Below are positions 31,500-41,376 of a stretch of DNA of 64,000 bases, piece after piece. A model generated the notes under the pieces. The model did not search any database, was not told where the DNA came from, and worked only from the letters and a program-made list of their open reading frames with translations. The position numbers and the translations under genes were made by a program. Origin of the DNA: Natrinema altunense (GTDB lineage: Archaea; Halobacteriota; Halobacteria; Halobacteriales; Natrialbaceae); NCBI RefSeq assembly GCF_000731985.1, contig NZ_JNCS01000002.1, forward strand, positions 248,001 to 312,000, written 5' to 3'. Position 1 is the stretch's first letter. Every line of letters starts with the position of its first letter.

Positions 31500-33731
31500 A
31501 TGACCGAATCAGATCCGATGGGCTTCGAGGGGACTCTGGGGGCGGTACTCACCCGGCGGGAGTACGAGTCGCTGCTCGATGCGGCCGAGACCTACCGTGA
31601 AGCGCTGGTGGTCCGACTCTGCGGTGATGTCGGGCTTCGACCGACCGAACTGACCCGCCTCTCGATCGACGACATCGAGCAGGTCCGGATCGATCCGCCG
31701 CGATACTTGATCCGCATCCCGATCGCCGACGATCGCGGCACTCGAACCGCGTACCTGCCGACCCGCGTCGAACGGGAACTCCGTCGATACGCCCGAAGCA
31801 ACGATCTCTCGAGCGACGATCGGGTTTTCACCGTCACGCCCCGTCGGCTCCAGATGCTGGTCTCGGATGTCGCCGATCGGGCGAGCGAGCTGTTCGACGA
31901 GCCCTCGCTCGGCGACGTTTCGACGAGCGATCTCCGCCAGTACTTCGCCCACACCGCGCTGGTCGACCACGACGTCAATCCGCGCGTGGTCAAAACCGCG
32001 GGCGGCTGGCGCAGTTTCGAAGCCCTCGAGTCCTACCTCCCCGAGCCCACCGACGCCGAAATCGTCGACGCGTTCGACGCGGTGGAGGGGCCGTCCGGCC
32101 CGCGATCCGGCGAGCCCCAGTCGGGGCCCGCAGTGAGCGACGACAGCGTCGTTCGGCTCCTGTTGGCCGCCAGCGATCGGTACGCGCTCGTCCGTCTCGA
32201 CGCGGACGGTTACGTCGAGCGCTGGAACCGCAGCGCGGCCGCGCTGTTCGGCTACCGGGCCGGCGAGATCGTCGGCACCCACGTCTCCGCGTTCTACACC
32301 GACGAGGCCGTCGAATCGGGCGCTCCCGAACGAACGCTCTCGACGGCGCTCGACGAGTCGGGCTGCGAAACCGAGGGGTGGCGCGTCCACGAGGACGGGT
32401 CGCGGTTTCGCGCGACCGAAGTCGTCTCGCCGCTCCGGGACGATCAGGGCCGCCACCGCGGCTTCGCCGTCTTCGTCCGCGACGGGACGGCCGCACACGA
32501 GACACTCGAGGCTGCCCGCCAGCGCCGTGACGAACTCGACCGACTGTACGCCGTCGCCCGGCGACATCGGGACCTGACCGCGGCGTTGCTCGAATCGACG
32601 GATCACGAGGGGGTGGAGACGCGGACGTGTGACGCGCTCGCCGACGGCCGGGCCTACGAGTTCGTCTGGATCGACCGGGCGACGATCGCGGACCGGCGAG
32701 GACGGCTCGCGTCCAGCGGGATCGATCCCGACGCGATCGAGCGCGTCGTCCCCGACGAATGGCGAGCGGACGAGCCGGCCGCGCCACTCGAGCGCTCGAC
32801 GTCGGCGGCCGAGGCCGTTCCGGAGGAGGGGACGGTGCTGGTCGCGGACGACGTCACGGCGACGCTCGAGGGCGACGACCAGTTCGAGGGGGCCGTCGCG
32901 CGGGTCGCGCTCGCGTACGGTGATACCGTCTACGGGACGCTGTCGGTCGCGACCGAGCGCGCGGATGCGTTCGCGGACGACGAACGCACGTGGTTGGCGA
33001 CGATCGGCCGGCAAGTCGGCTACGCGATCGGTGCCATCCGCCGCCGGAACCTGCTGCTGTCCGACCGCGTGCTCGAACTCGAGGTGGCCTGTCGGGACGA
33101 GCGCTCCTTTTTCGTCGATACCTCGCGTCGACTCGACTGCCGCTTCGAACTCGACTCGCTGGTGCCGATCGACGAATCGACTCACCTCTACTACGTTCGA
33201 CTCGAGGGAGCGTCGCCGGCCGACGTTTTCGATCTCGCCGACACCGCCACCGGGATCGAGGACTGCCGGCTGATCGAGACCGACGAGGACGGTTGGCGCG
33301 TCGAGTTCGTCGTCGAGGGCTCCTGTCCGATCGTCACGCTGACCGAGTACGGCGTGACCGTCCACGAGGCGGTCTTCGAGGGCGGGTCGGCGTCGATCAC
33401 CGGCGACTGCGCGGCCGACGCCGACCTCAGGACGACCCTCGACGGCCTCCGTTCGGCGTTCCCCGACTCCGAACTGGTCGGGAAACGCGAGACCGAGCGG
33501 ACCGTCCAGACCGCCCGCGAGTTCCGCGAAGGGCTCGAGGATCGGTTGACCGACCGCCAGGAGGCCGCCCTTCGCGCGGCCTACTTCGGTGGCTACTACG
33601 ACTGGCCACGGGAGAGCACGGCTGAAGAAGTCGCCGACGCCATGGGCGTTTCCTCCCCGACGCTGCACAATCACCTGCGGAAGGGCCAACACGAACTGCT
33701 CCGAACGTTCCTCGACGATCCCGAGGAGTAG
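31500..33731 (+). CDS. Integrase-like / PAS / GAF / bacterio-opsin-activator regulator with HTH-10
   Basis: This 743-residue regulator lies between two acs genes and probably controls acetate use. The order is: residues 12-190, a phage-integrase-like domain (DVGLRPTELTRLSIDDIEQV, then TSDLRQYFAHTALVDHDV and ALESYL); 205-330, PAS (YVERWNRSAAALFGYRAGEI); about 350-515, GAF; 530-680, bacterio-opsin activator domain; 685-740, HTH-10 (TAEEVADAMGVSSPTLHNHL). In the integrase part the first Arg (GLRPTE), the second Arg and Tyr are visible, but the His of the HxxR motif is missing, so recombinase activity is unlikely. It starts 115 nt after the first acs. Confidence 0.9.
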   Translation: MTESDPMGFEGTLGAVLTRREYESLLDAAETYREALVVRLCGDVGLRPTELTRLSIDDIEQVRIDPPRYLIRIPIADDRGTRTAYLPTRVERELRRYARSNDLSSDDRVFTVTPRRLQMLVSDVADRASELFDEPSLGDVSTSDLRQYFAHTALVDHDVNPRVVKTAGGWRSFEALESYLPEPTDAEIVDAFDAVEGPSGPRSGEPQSGPAVSDDSVVRLLLAASDRYALVRLDADGYVERWNRSAAALFGYRAGEIVGTHVSAFYTDEAVESGAPERTLSTALDESGCETEGWRVHEDGSRFRATEVVSPLRDDQGRHRGFAVFVRDGTAAHETLEAARQRRDELDRLYAVARRHRDLTAALLESTDHEGVETRTCDALADGRAYEFVWIDRATIADRRGRLASSGIDPDAIERVVPDEWRADEPAAPLERSTSAAEAVPEEGTVLVADDVTATLEGDDQFEGAVARVALAYGDTVYGTLSVATERADAFADDERTWLATIGRQVGYAIGAIRRRNLLLSDRVLELEVACRDERSFFVDTSRRLDCRFELDSLVPIDESTHLYYVRLEGASPADVFDLADTATGIEDCRLIETDEDGWRVEFVVEGSCPIVTLTEYGVTVHEAVFEGGSASITGDCAADADLRTTLDGLRSAFPDSELVGKRETERTVQTAREFREGLEDRLTDRQEAALRAAYFGGYYDWPRESTAEEVADAMGVSSPTLHNHLRKGQHELLRTFLDDPEE

Positions 33732-33963
33732 GCGGCCGATCACGCGAGAGCGGTACTAAGTCTCTAGACGGTCCGTCCGATCCGGACGTCTCGCTTGCCA
33801 GACCGATCTATTGGTTGTCACGACCCGTCGTTCCGCGACGCGTCGCGCCCCGATACCAGGGAATCGGCCGGCCCACGAACCCCCTGTCACAGCCGCCGAG
33901 AGTCAATAAATGCGAGGGACCGTCGGGGAAGACCGGGTCGGTTTTGCACATCTAGAGGCCGGC

Positions 33964-33969
33964 TTTACT
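33964..33969 (+). promoter_or_regulatory. TATA-like box of second acs gene
   Basis: TTTACT at 33964-33969 lies 30-35 nt before the ATG at 33999, which supports that start over the upstream in-frame one at 33795. The rest of the 267-nt gap from 33732 shows nothing else definite. Confidence 0.5.
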
Positions 33970-33998
33970 ATGTGGGTACCCGATTGAGTGGGTGTACC

Positions 33999-35978
<1,980 letters not shown>

Positions 35979-36047
35979 GACCGCCGATCGGAACTGCCGT
36001 TTTCCGACTCGAAACAACACGCTAACCGACGGACGATTGACGCACCC

Positions 36048-36500
36048 ATGTCAGACAAACCCAACCACGATACGACGGACGGTACCCGCGACGTCGCGAC
36101 CGACGGCGGGATAAGCGACGTTGAGCGCGAACAACAGATCGACTACATGAACGTCGAGATCAACCTACTCAAGCCGGCGACCCCGTTCATGCGGGATCAC
36201 TTACGGATCATCTGGATCGGTTTCGGGATCTGGGTTCTAACGACGTTCGCACCGATCACGGCGACGCGTCTCGCACCCGATCTGATGACGCAGTCGATGC
36301 CGTTGATCGGGTTCCCGTTACACTACTTCCTGCTCGCCATCGTCGGGCCGGGGGCGGCGCTCGTCCTCTCGGTGTGGTACGCACGGAAGCGCGATCAGAT
36401 CGACGAGAAGTACGGTATCGAACAGGGCGTTGGCGAACCGGAGACGACCGACACCGTCCCGGACGACGCGGCCGCGACTGACGGGGGTATCGACGAATGA
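36048..36500 (+). CDS. DUF4212 symporter small subunit
   Basis: This 150-residue membrane protein has two membrane spans (IIWIGFGIWVLTTFAPITAT and FPLHYFLLAIVGPGAALVLS). The second is preceded by the conserved PLIGFPLHYF. It then has VWYARKRDQIDEKYGIEQGV, which matches the DUF4212 family, the small partner of VC2705-type sodium:solute symporters. Both ends are acidic. It overlaps the large subunit by 4 bp. It probably assists assembly or function of the acetate/organic acid transporter. Confidence 0.92.
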   Translation: MSDKPNHDTTDGTRDVATDGGISDVEREQQIDYMNVEINLLKPATPFMRDHLRIIWIGFGIWVLTTFAPITATRLAPDLMTQSMPLIGFPLHYFLLAIVGPGAALVLSVWYARKRDQIDEKYGIEQGVGEPETTDTVPDDAAATDGGIDE

Positions 36501-38242
36501 TCGACGCTACCCCACTCACGGCAAATCTCGCGATCGATGCGGCGGAATCGATGCCGCTGCAGGCGGGTTCCGAATTACTCCCGGAGAATCTGAACGTCTC
36601 GTTCAAACTCCTTCCGTCGATCATCGTCATCGGCATGATGCTGTTGTTCATCGTGGCCGGCTTCATGTTCAAGGTCGCCGACACGGACGACATGTGGGTG
36701 GCGGGCCGGTCGATCGGGAACCTCGAGAACGGAATGGCAATCGGTGCCAACTGGATGTCGGCCGCGACGTACCTCGGTGTGGCAGCGACCGTCGCCATCT
36801 CGGGCGTCTACGGGCTGGCGTACGTCATCGGCTGGACGACCGGCTACTTCATCCTGCTCATCTTCATGGCCGCCCAGATGCGCCGGTTCGGAAAGTACAC
36901 CGCGCCGGACTTCGTCGGCGACCGGTTTAATTCCGACACCGCACGCGCCCTCGCGGCGGTCACCACGTTCCTGATCGGGTTCGTCTACGCACTCGGACAG
37001 GCTCGCGGGATGGGGCTCGTCGGGCTGTACATCCTCGGTGACTGGTCGGCGCTCACCGGTGGCTTGCTGACCGCGTACCAGACGATGATGGTGGTCTTCA
37101 TGGTCATCACCGTCGGCTACCTCTCGCTGTCGGGGATGCTCGGCGCGACGAAGAACATGGTCCTCCAGTACGTCATCCTCATCGTCGCGTTCCTGCTCGG
37201 ACTGGTCGTCACGGGCTGGTCCGCGGGGTACACGACCGTGTTGCCTCAACTCGAGTACGGGATGATGATCGACAGCCTCGGGACGCAGTTCTCGGCCCCG
37301 TTTGCGGGCGGGAGCTACTACCTGTGGGTCGCGACGTGTTTCAGTCTGGTCTTCGGGACGTGTGGCCTGCCCCACGTGCTGGTTAGGTTCTACACCGTCA
37401 AAAACGAACGCGTGGCCCGCTGGTCGTGTACCTGGGGGCTGTTCTTCATCTCGCTGCTGTACCTGAGCGCGCCCGCCTTCGCCGCGATCGGAACTGCACT
37501 GTACGGCGACGAGATCGGTGCCGTGTACGGGGACCCGGGTATGACCAGTGCCGCCGGCGACGTGCTCGTCGTGTTGGCCGCACAGCTCGCCGACTTACCG
37601 TCGTGGTTCGTCGGGTTCGTCGCGGCCGGCGGTATCGCCGCGGCCGTCGCGACGACGGCCGGGCTGTTCATCGCCGCCTCGTCCGCGATCTCCCACGACA
37701 TCTACGCGAACATCATCAACGAGGACGCGACGCAGCGCCAGCAGGTTCTCGTCGGGCGTCTGAGCATCATCCTGATCGGCGCGCTCACGATCGTCTTCGC
37801 GCTGAACCCCCAGCAGCCGATCGCGGCCCTGGTCGGGTTCGCCTTCTCGCTTGCAGCCATCGTGCTGTTCCCGATGTTCTTCCTCGGGCTCTGGTGGGAG
37901 AACACGAACCGCCCGGGTGCGCTCAGCGGCATGGTGACCGGCCTGGTCGTCTGGTTCGTTCCCATGATCAACGAGGGGAACTTCGGCCTCGTCAACGGTG
38001 GCGCGGGACTTGGCATCGAGGTCATCTCGACGTGGATGCCGGCTATCGGCTCGGCGCTCGTCGGCACGCCGATCGTGTTCGCGGTGACGATCGCCGTCTC
38101 GCTCGTGACCACCGAGCCGCCGCTGCGGACCAAACAGATGGTCCGACAGTGTCACAGTCCCGATCCGATGCCAAGTGATAAGACTGCGGCGGACATCGTC
38201 GCCGAGAAGAACCGAGACGGAAGCGCACCTGCGGACGACTAA
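36497..38242 (+). CDS. Sodium:solute symporter large subunit (acetate/organic-acid type)
   Basis: This 581-residue membrane protein of the SSS family has about 13 spans. Signature blocks are MWVAGRSIGNLENGMAIGAN near the N-terminus, AATYLGVAATVAISGVYGLA, CGLPHVLVRFYTVKNERVAR and the later FIAASSAISHDIYANII. It resembles VC2705/ActP-like proteins that import acetate or similar monocarboxylates using sodium or proton gradients. The context (two acs genes, DUF4212) supports acetate. A 40-residue hydrophilic tail follows the last helix. There is a 2-nt gap to the next Usp gene. Confidence 0.92.
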   Translation: MIDATPLTANLAIDAAESMPLQAGSELLPENLNVSFKLLPSIIVIGMMLLFIVAGFMFKVADTDDMWVAGRSIGNLENGMAIGANWMSAATYLGVAATVAISGVYGLAYVIGWTTGYFILLIFMAAQMRRFGKYTAPDFVGDRFNSDTARALAAVTTFLIGFVYALGQARGMGLVGLYILGDWSALTGGLLTAYQTMMVVFMVITVGYLSLSGMLGATKNMVLQYVILIVAFLLGLVVTGWSAGYTTVLPQLEYGMMIDSLGTQFSAPFAGGSYYLWVATCFSLVFGTCGLPHVLVRFYTVKNERVARWSCTWGLFFISLLYLSAPAFAAIGTALYGDEIGAVYGDPGMTSAAGDVLVVLAAQLADLPSWFVGFVAAGGIAAAVATTAGLFIAASSAISHDIYANIINEDATQRQQVLVGRLSIILIGALTIVFALNPQQPIAALVGFAFSLAAIVLFPMFFLGLWWENTNRPGALSGMVTGLVVWFVPMINEGNFGLVNGGAGLGIEVISTWMPAIGSALVGTPIVFAVTIAVSLVTTEPPLRTKQMVRQCHSPDPMPSDKTAADIVAEKNRDGSAPADD

Positions 38243-38244
38243 CC

Positions 38245-38706
38245 ATGTACGAACGCATACTCGTGCCGACGGACGGGAGCAACGTCGCGGAAGCAGCGGT
38301 CGAGCAGGCGATCGATATCGCCACGAAGTACGACGCGGAGATTCACGCGCTGTTCGTCGCCGACACCGACGCGATCGCGTACGGACTGGGGGCCGAACAG
38401 GTCGACCGAATCCGACAGGGCCAGTTCGAAGGCATGACGGAGCTACGCGAGGACGCCGAGGAGGCGACCGCTTACGTCACGAACGCGGCCGAGGCGGCCG
38501 GTCTGACTGCGACCGAGCGTCACGCCGGCGGCCAGCCCCACCGGATGATCGCCGACTACGCCGCGGACAACGATATCGACCTCATCGTGATCGGCAGTCA
38601 CGGTCGCTCCGGCGTCCGCCGGGCGTTGCTCGGGAGCGTCACCGAGCGCGTGCTCCGCTCGACGCACGTTCCCGTCCTGGTCGTCGACTACACCGACGAG
38701 GACTGA
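38245..38706 (+). CDS. Universal stress protein next to the acetate symporter
   Basis: This 153-residue Usp starts MYERILVPTDGSNVAEAAVE and ends with the ATP-binding stretch DLIVIGSHGRSGVRRALLGS and VTERVLRSTHVPVLVVD. It has the full G-N2-G-N9-G-S motif, so it should bind ATP. It begins 2 nt after the symporter stop, implying one operon. In many archaea and bacteria such proteins regulate adjacent transporters; that role here is inference. Confidence 0.93.
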   Translation: MYERILVPTDGSNVAEAAVEQAIDIATKYDAEIHALFVADTDAIAYGLGAEQVDRIRQGQFEGMTELREDAEEATAYVTNAAEAAGLTATERHAGGQPHRMIADYAADNDIDLIVIGSHGRSGVRRALLGSVTERVLRSTHVPVLVVDYTDED

Positions 38707-38791
38707 CGCGGCCACACACGACTGCGACACCATCGACACGATTCGTCACCATGAGAGACTCAGTATCACGGCGTTCGGGAGGGCAGCCTCG

Positions 38792-39010
38792 ATGAGCGTT
38801 ATCGACCGAGTACGCGAACACATCGCGGACAACGGGACCGGGATGATCTACGACCTGCTGTTCGCCGTCGTCTGGGTCGCACTCGTGCGATTCCTCTTCG
38901 ATTTCGTCTTCGTCGACGCCCCCAGATGGGCCTTCTACATGTTCATGCTCGCAGGCATCGTCGCCTACTTCGGCTTCTTCTTCTCGCTCGAGCAGGCCAC
39001 CCGGCAGTGA
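38792..39010 (+). CDS. Small two-span membrane protein (72 aa)
   Basis: Function is unknown. The 72-residue protein has an amphipathic start (MSVIDRVREHIADNGTGM) and two hydrophobic segments (DLLFAVVWVALVRFLFDFVF and FYMFMLAGIVAYFGFFFSLE). The coding composition is normal and it follows the symporter/Usp pair by 85 nt. It may belong to the same transcript. No family is named from memory. Confidence 0.75.
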   Translation: MSVIDRVREHIADNGTGMIYDLLFAVVWVALVRFLFDFVFVDAPRWAFYMFMLAGIVAYFGFFFSLEQATRQ

Positions 39011-39063
39011 CGGCGGGACCGGGCGTGAACCCGGTTCGACGGCGCGACATCGGTTCTTCCGTC

Positions 39064-39291
39064 TCAGTCGTCGTCTCGAGCCGCGACCGCCCGCTGGCGG
39101 ATACGGAAACACAGGAGGGCCCCGCCGGCGAAAATGAGCGGTGTCAAGCGGTCCGACGCGGCGCCGGACAGGGCCGGTCGAACGGTCATGCCGGCCATGA
39201 CGGCGAACAGAAGCGCCAACAGGCCGGCGATCGGAACGACGAACCCCTCGGTGAACGTCGCCCATCGGTCGTCGTCCCCCTCGTTGGTCAT
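39064..39291 (-). CDS. Small membrane protein (75 aa)
   Basis: Function is unknown. It starts MTNEGDDDRWATFTEGFVVP and has two hydrophobic spans (IAGLLALLFAVMAGMTV and LTPLIFAGGALLCF), ending in a basic then acidic tail. It is convergent with the preceding gene (53-nt gap). Strong coding bias suggests a real gene. Confidence 0.75.
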   Translation of the reverse strand: MTNEGDDDRWATFTEGFVVPIAGLLALLFAVMAGMTVRPALSGAASDRLTPLIFAGGALLCFRIRQRAVAARDDD

Positions 39292-39377
39292 ACCGGCGGT
39301 TAGTCGTATGCTATCAAATAGCTATGGGTGTCCACCGGCGGTTCCGGGGCAGGAACCGGCCGGAGGGCGGCGTGGCG

Positions 39378-39851
39378 CTATTCCCAGTAGTCCGTCTCGT
39401 CGTCGATGCGATAGTAGCCCTCGAGCGGCCGTTCGTCGCGGCCCCCCGGCGGCGAGCCGACGAAGACGCCGAATTTGTCCGATTCCGGGTAGACCGTCAC
39501 GTCCGGCTCGTTCATCGTCGATATCGCCAGATACCGGAGCGGATCCGCGCCGTCGTTGACGACTCTGTGGCCGCCGCGTTCGTCCGCTGGGAGGGTCACG
39601 TAGTCGCCGGCCGTCAGCGGCTCGAGGCCGTTCTCCGTTTTCAATCGGCCGTCGCCCGCCAGCACGTAGAGCGCTTCCTCGTTTGCCGTGTGGTAGTGGT
39701 AGGGCCAGGAGCGTGCGCCGGGCGGGAGTTCGTAGAGGCTACAGCCGAGGGCCGAAGCGTCGACGGCGTTCGAGAGCTCCTTCCGGCGGAACGCGGGTTC
39801 CTCGTGGTCGTACTCGTTCCACTCGATGTCGGCCTCGTTGCGTTTCTCCAT
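39378..39851 (-). CDS. Cupin-domain protein
   Basis: This 157-residue single-domain cupin has LGCSLYELPPGARSWPYHYH and then ANEEALYVLAGDGRLKTENG, matching cupin motif 1 (two His and a Glu as likely metal ligands), and ADERGGHRVVNDGADPLRYL matching motif 2. The start at 39851 (MEKRNEADIEW) is chosen over 39869, which would add MTYARG only. The ligand is unknown; such cupins often bind Zn, Fe or Mn and isomerise or sense sugars or organic acids. It is convergent with the upstream small membrane protein and divergent from trm56. Confidence 0.9.
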   Translation of the reverse strand: MEKRNEADIEWNEYDHEEPAFRRKELSNAVDASALGCSLYELPPGARSWPYHYHTANEEALYVLAGDGRLKTENGLEPLTAGDYVTLPADERGGHRVVNDGADPLRYLAISTMNEPDVTVYPESDKFGVFVGSPPGGRDERPLEGYYRIDDETDYWE

Positions 39852-40011
39852 ACCGCGGGCGTACGTCACCTCGAATAGTGAAGGTTCGTGACCGGTTCGG
39901 ACTCGAGCGACACGCGAGCCGTCTGCGCCGGGGGTCGCACGGAGCGAACTCGATCGATCGTCGGCAGCGGAAAACGAAACCCCCTAACCTCGCCCGAGAG
40001 TGAATACGGAC

Positions 40012-40578
40012 ATGCACGACGACACCGAGGTCGCCGTCCTTCGACTCGGCCACCGCCCCGGCCGGGACGACCGGATGACGACCCACGTCGGACTGACCGC
40101 GCGGGCGCTGGGGGCCGACCGCGTGCTCTTTCCCGACAACGCCGGCCAGTCGCTCGAGACCGTCGCGGACATCACCGATCGCTTCGGCGGCCCCTTCGAA
40201 GCCGAACTCATCGAGGGCCCACAGGGGATCATCCGCAACTGGGAGGGGAACGTCGTCCACCTCACGATGTACGGCGAGCGCGTCCAGGACATCGAGGACG
40301 AGATCCGGGCGACTCACGCCGACGCGGGCGAGCCGCTCTTGCTCGTCGTCGGCTCCGAGAAGGTCCCGTTCGACGTCTACGAGGAAGCCGACTGGAACGT
40401 CGGCGTCACGAACCAGCCCCACTCCGAAGTGGCCGGACTGGCGGTCTTCCTCGACCGCCTGTTCGAGGGGCGGGAACTCGAGCGGGAGTGGGCCGACGCC
40501 GACCGGCACGTGATCCCGATGGAGACGGGCAAGCGCGTCGAAGCGACGGGGGACGAGTCCGCGTCCGACGCGGAGTAA
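40012..40578 (+). CDS. trm56: tRNA (cytidine(56)-2'-O)-methyltransferase Trm56
   Basis: This archaeal SPOUT-class enzyme methylates C56 in the T-loop of tRNA. The 188-residue protein has VAVLRLGHRPGRDDRMTTHV at the N-terminus and then LTARALGADRVLFPDNAG, both specific to the family. It also has LLLVVGSEKVPFDVYEEADW and then NVGVTNQPHSEVAGLAVFLD, which form the SAM-binding knot. The ATG at 40012 is preferred; a GTG at 40000 is also possible. The C-terminal 15 residues are acidic. It is convergent with the next gene. Confidence 0.95.
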   Translation: MHDDTEVAVLRLGHRPGRDDRMTTHVGLTARALGADRVLFPDNAGQSLETVADITDRFGGPFEAELIEGPQGIIRNWEGNVVHLTMYGERVQDIEDEIRATHADAGEPLLLVVGSEKVPFDVYEEADWNVGVTNQPHSEVAGLAVFLDRLFEGRELEREWADADRHVIPMETGKRVEATGDESASDAE

Positions 40579-40588
40579 CGAGCGGGTG

Positions 40589-41245
40589 TCACCGACGAGA
40601 GGCGACCAGTCGAACCGGCCGGACGAGCCGGTCCCAGATCATCCCGACGGCCGTCCGGGCAGCCGCGAGGACCCCGGTTTCGTCCTTGGCGAGTCCGTAG
40701 CCGTTGCCCACCCGTTCGATCGGGCCCGAGCCACCGTGGACCGCGAGCAGTCGCTCGAAGTCCGCCTCCATGAGTCCGGTTCGGTCGCAGATCTCCGCCT
40801 TCGTGAGCGGCCGGTCGGCCTCGCGCAGTTCCTCGAGCAGCCAGCGGCTGTGCAGTGCGACGAGGTGGTACTCGTCGTCCGTCAGGTCGGGTTCGTCGGT
40901 CTCCGCCGTGTCGTCGTCGGTCCGCCGGGCGGCCAGGCCGTCGAGGCAGATCCAGCAGCCAGCCGCCAGCAGCGCAGGACCGACCCAGCGGCTCCCTGCC
41001 CGTAACTGGACGATACCCGCCGCCACGGCGACTACCCCGAAGGCGAGCCAGCACAGCGCCGGATCGACGTCGACCTCGTCGAGCGCGGCCTCGAAAAGTG
41101 CTCCACCGACCGCGAACCCGAGGACCGATCCGATCACGCTCGGCGCCACGTCGAGACCGGTGGCCGCTCCGGTGCCGACGGCGGCGACGGCGACATCGAC
41201 TCGGTCGATGCAGTCACGCAGTCGAGTCACCGACTCGAGATCCAT
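40589..41245 (-). CDS. Membrane-anchored winged-helix protein
   Basis: Function is unknown. The N-terminal 110 residues hold three to four hydrophobic segments (SVIGSVLGFAVGGALFEAAL, LCWLAFGVVAVAAGIVQL, ALLAAGCWICLDGLA). The C-terminal half (about 120-190) looks like a winged helix: HSRWLLEELREADRPLTKAE, then ICDRTGLMEADFERLLAVHG and IERVGNGYGLA. It could be a membrane-bound regulator or a protein-protein interaction domain. It starts 131 nt from the divergent acyl-CoA ligase gene, which it may regulate. Confidence 0.8.
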   Translation of the reverse strand: MDLESVTRLRDCIDRVDVAVAAVGTGAATGLDVAPSVIGSVLGFAVGGALFEAALDEVDVDPALCWLAFGVVAVAAGIVQLRAGSRWVGPALLAAGCWICLDGLAARRTDDDTAETDEPDLTDDEYHLVALHSRWLLEELREADRPLTKAEICDRTGLMEADFERLLAVHGGSGPIERVGNGYGLAKDETGVLAAARTAVGMIWDRLVRPVRLVASRR

Positions 41246-41346
41246 CTATCGGCAATACAACAGTATCGCTCCTAAGTGTATCGCTCGTCACGGTTCGGCC
41301 GGGCTCGCCAACTTGCTTCCGACCGTCGGGTGTTAGAGATATAAGG

Positions 41347-41353
41347 TTTTAAA
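41347..41353 (+). promoter_or_regulatory. TATA-like box of acyl-CoA ligase gene
   Basis: TTTTAAA at 41347-41353 lies 24-30 nt before the ATG at 41377, typical of a leaderless haloarchaeal transcript. The region just upstream (TTAGAGATATAAGG) is also AT-rich. Confidence 0.5.
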
Positions 41354-41376
41354 CGTGGTCGGCGGTACCACAATGC

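Noticed and set aside
31500-32100. A phage or integrative element around the integrase-like domain
   Set aside because: No att repeats, tRNA gene or phage genes nearby, and the domain is part of a multi-domain regulator with a missing catalytic His.
31509-33743. 744-codon minus-strand ORF
   Set aside because: Antisense shadow of the bat-like regulator; its Arg/Val/Asp-rich sequence has no domain and the plus-strand gene has clear motifs.
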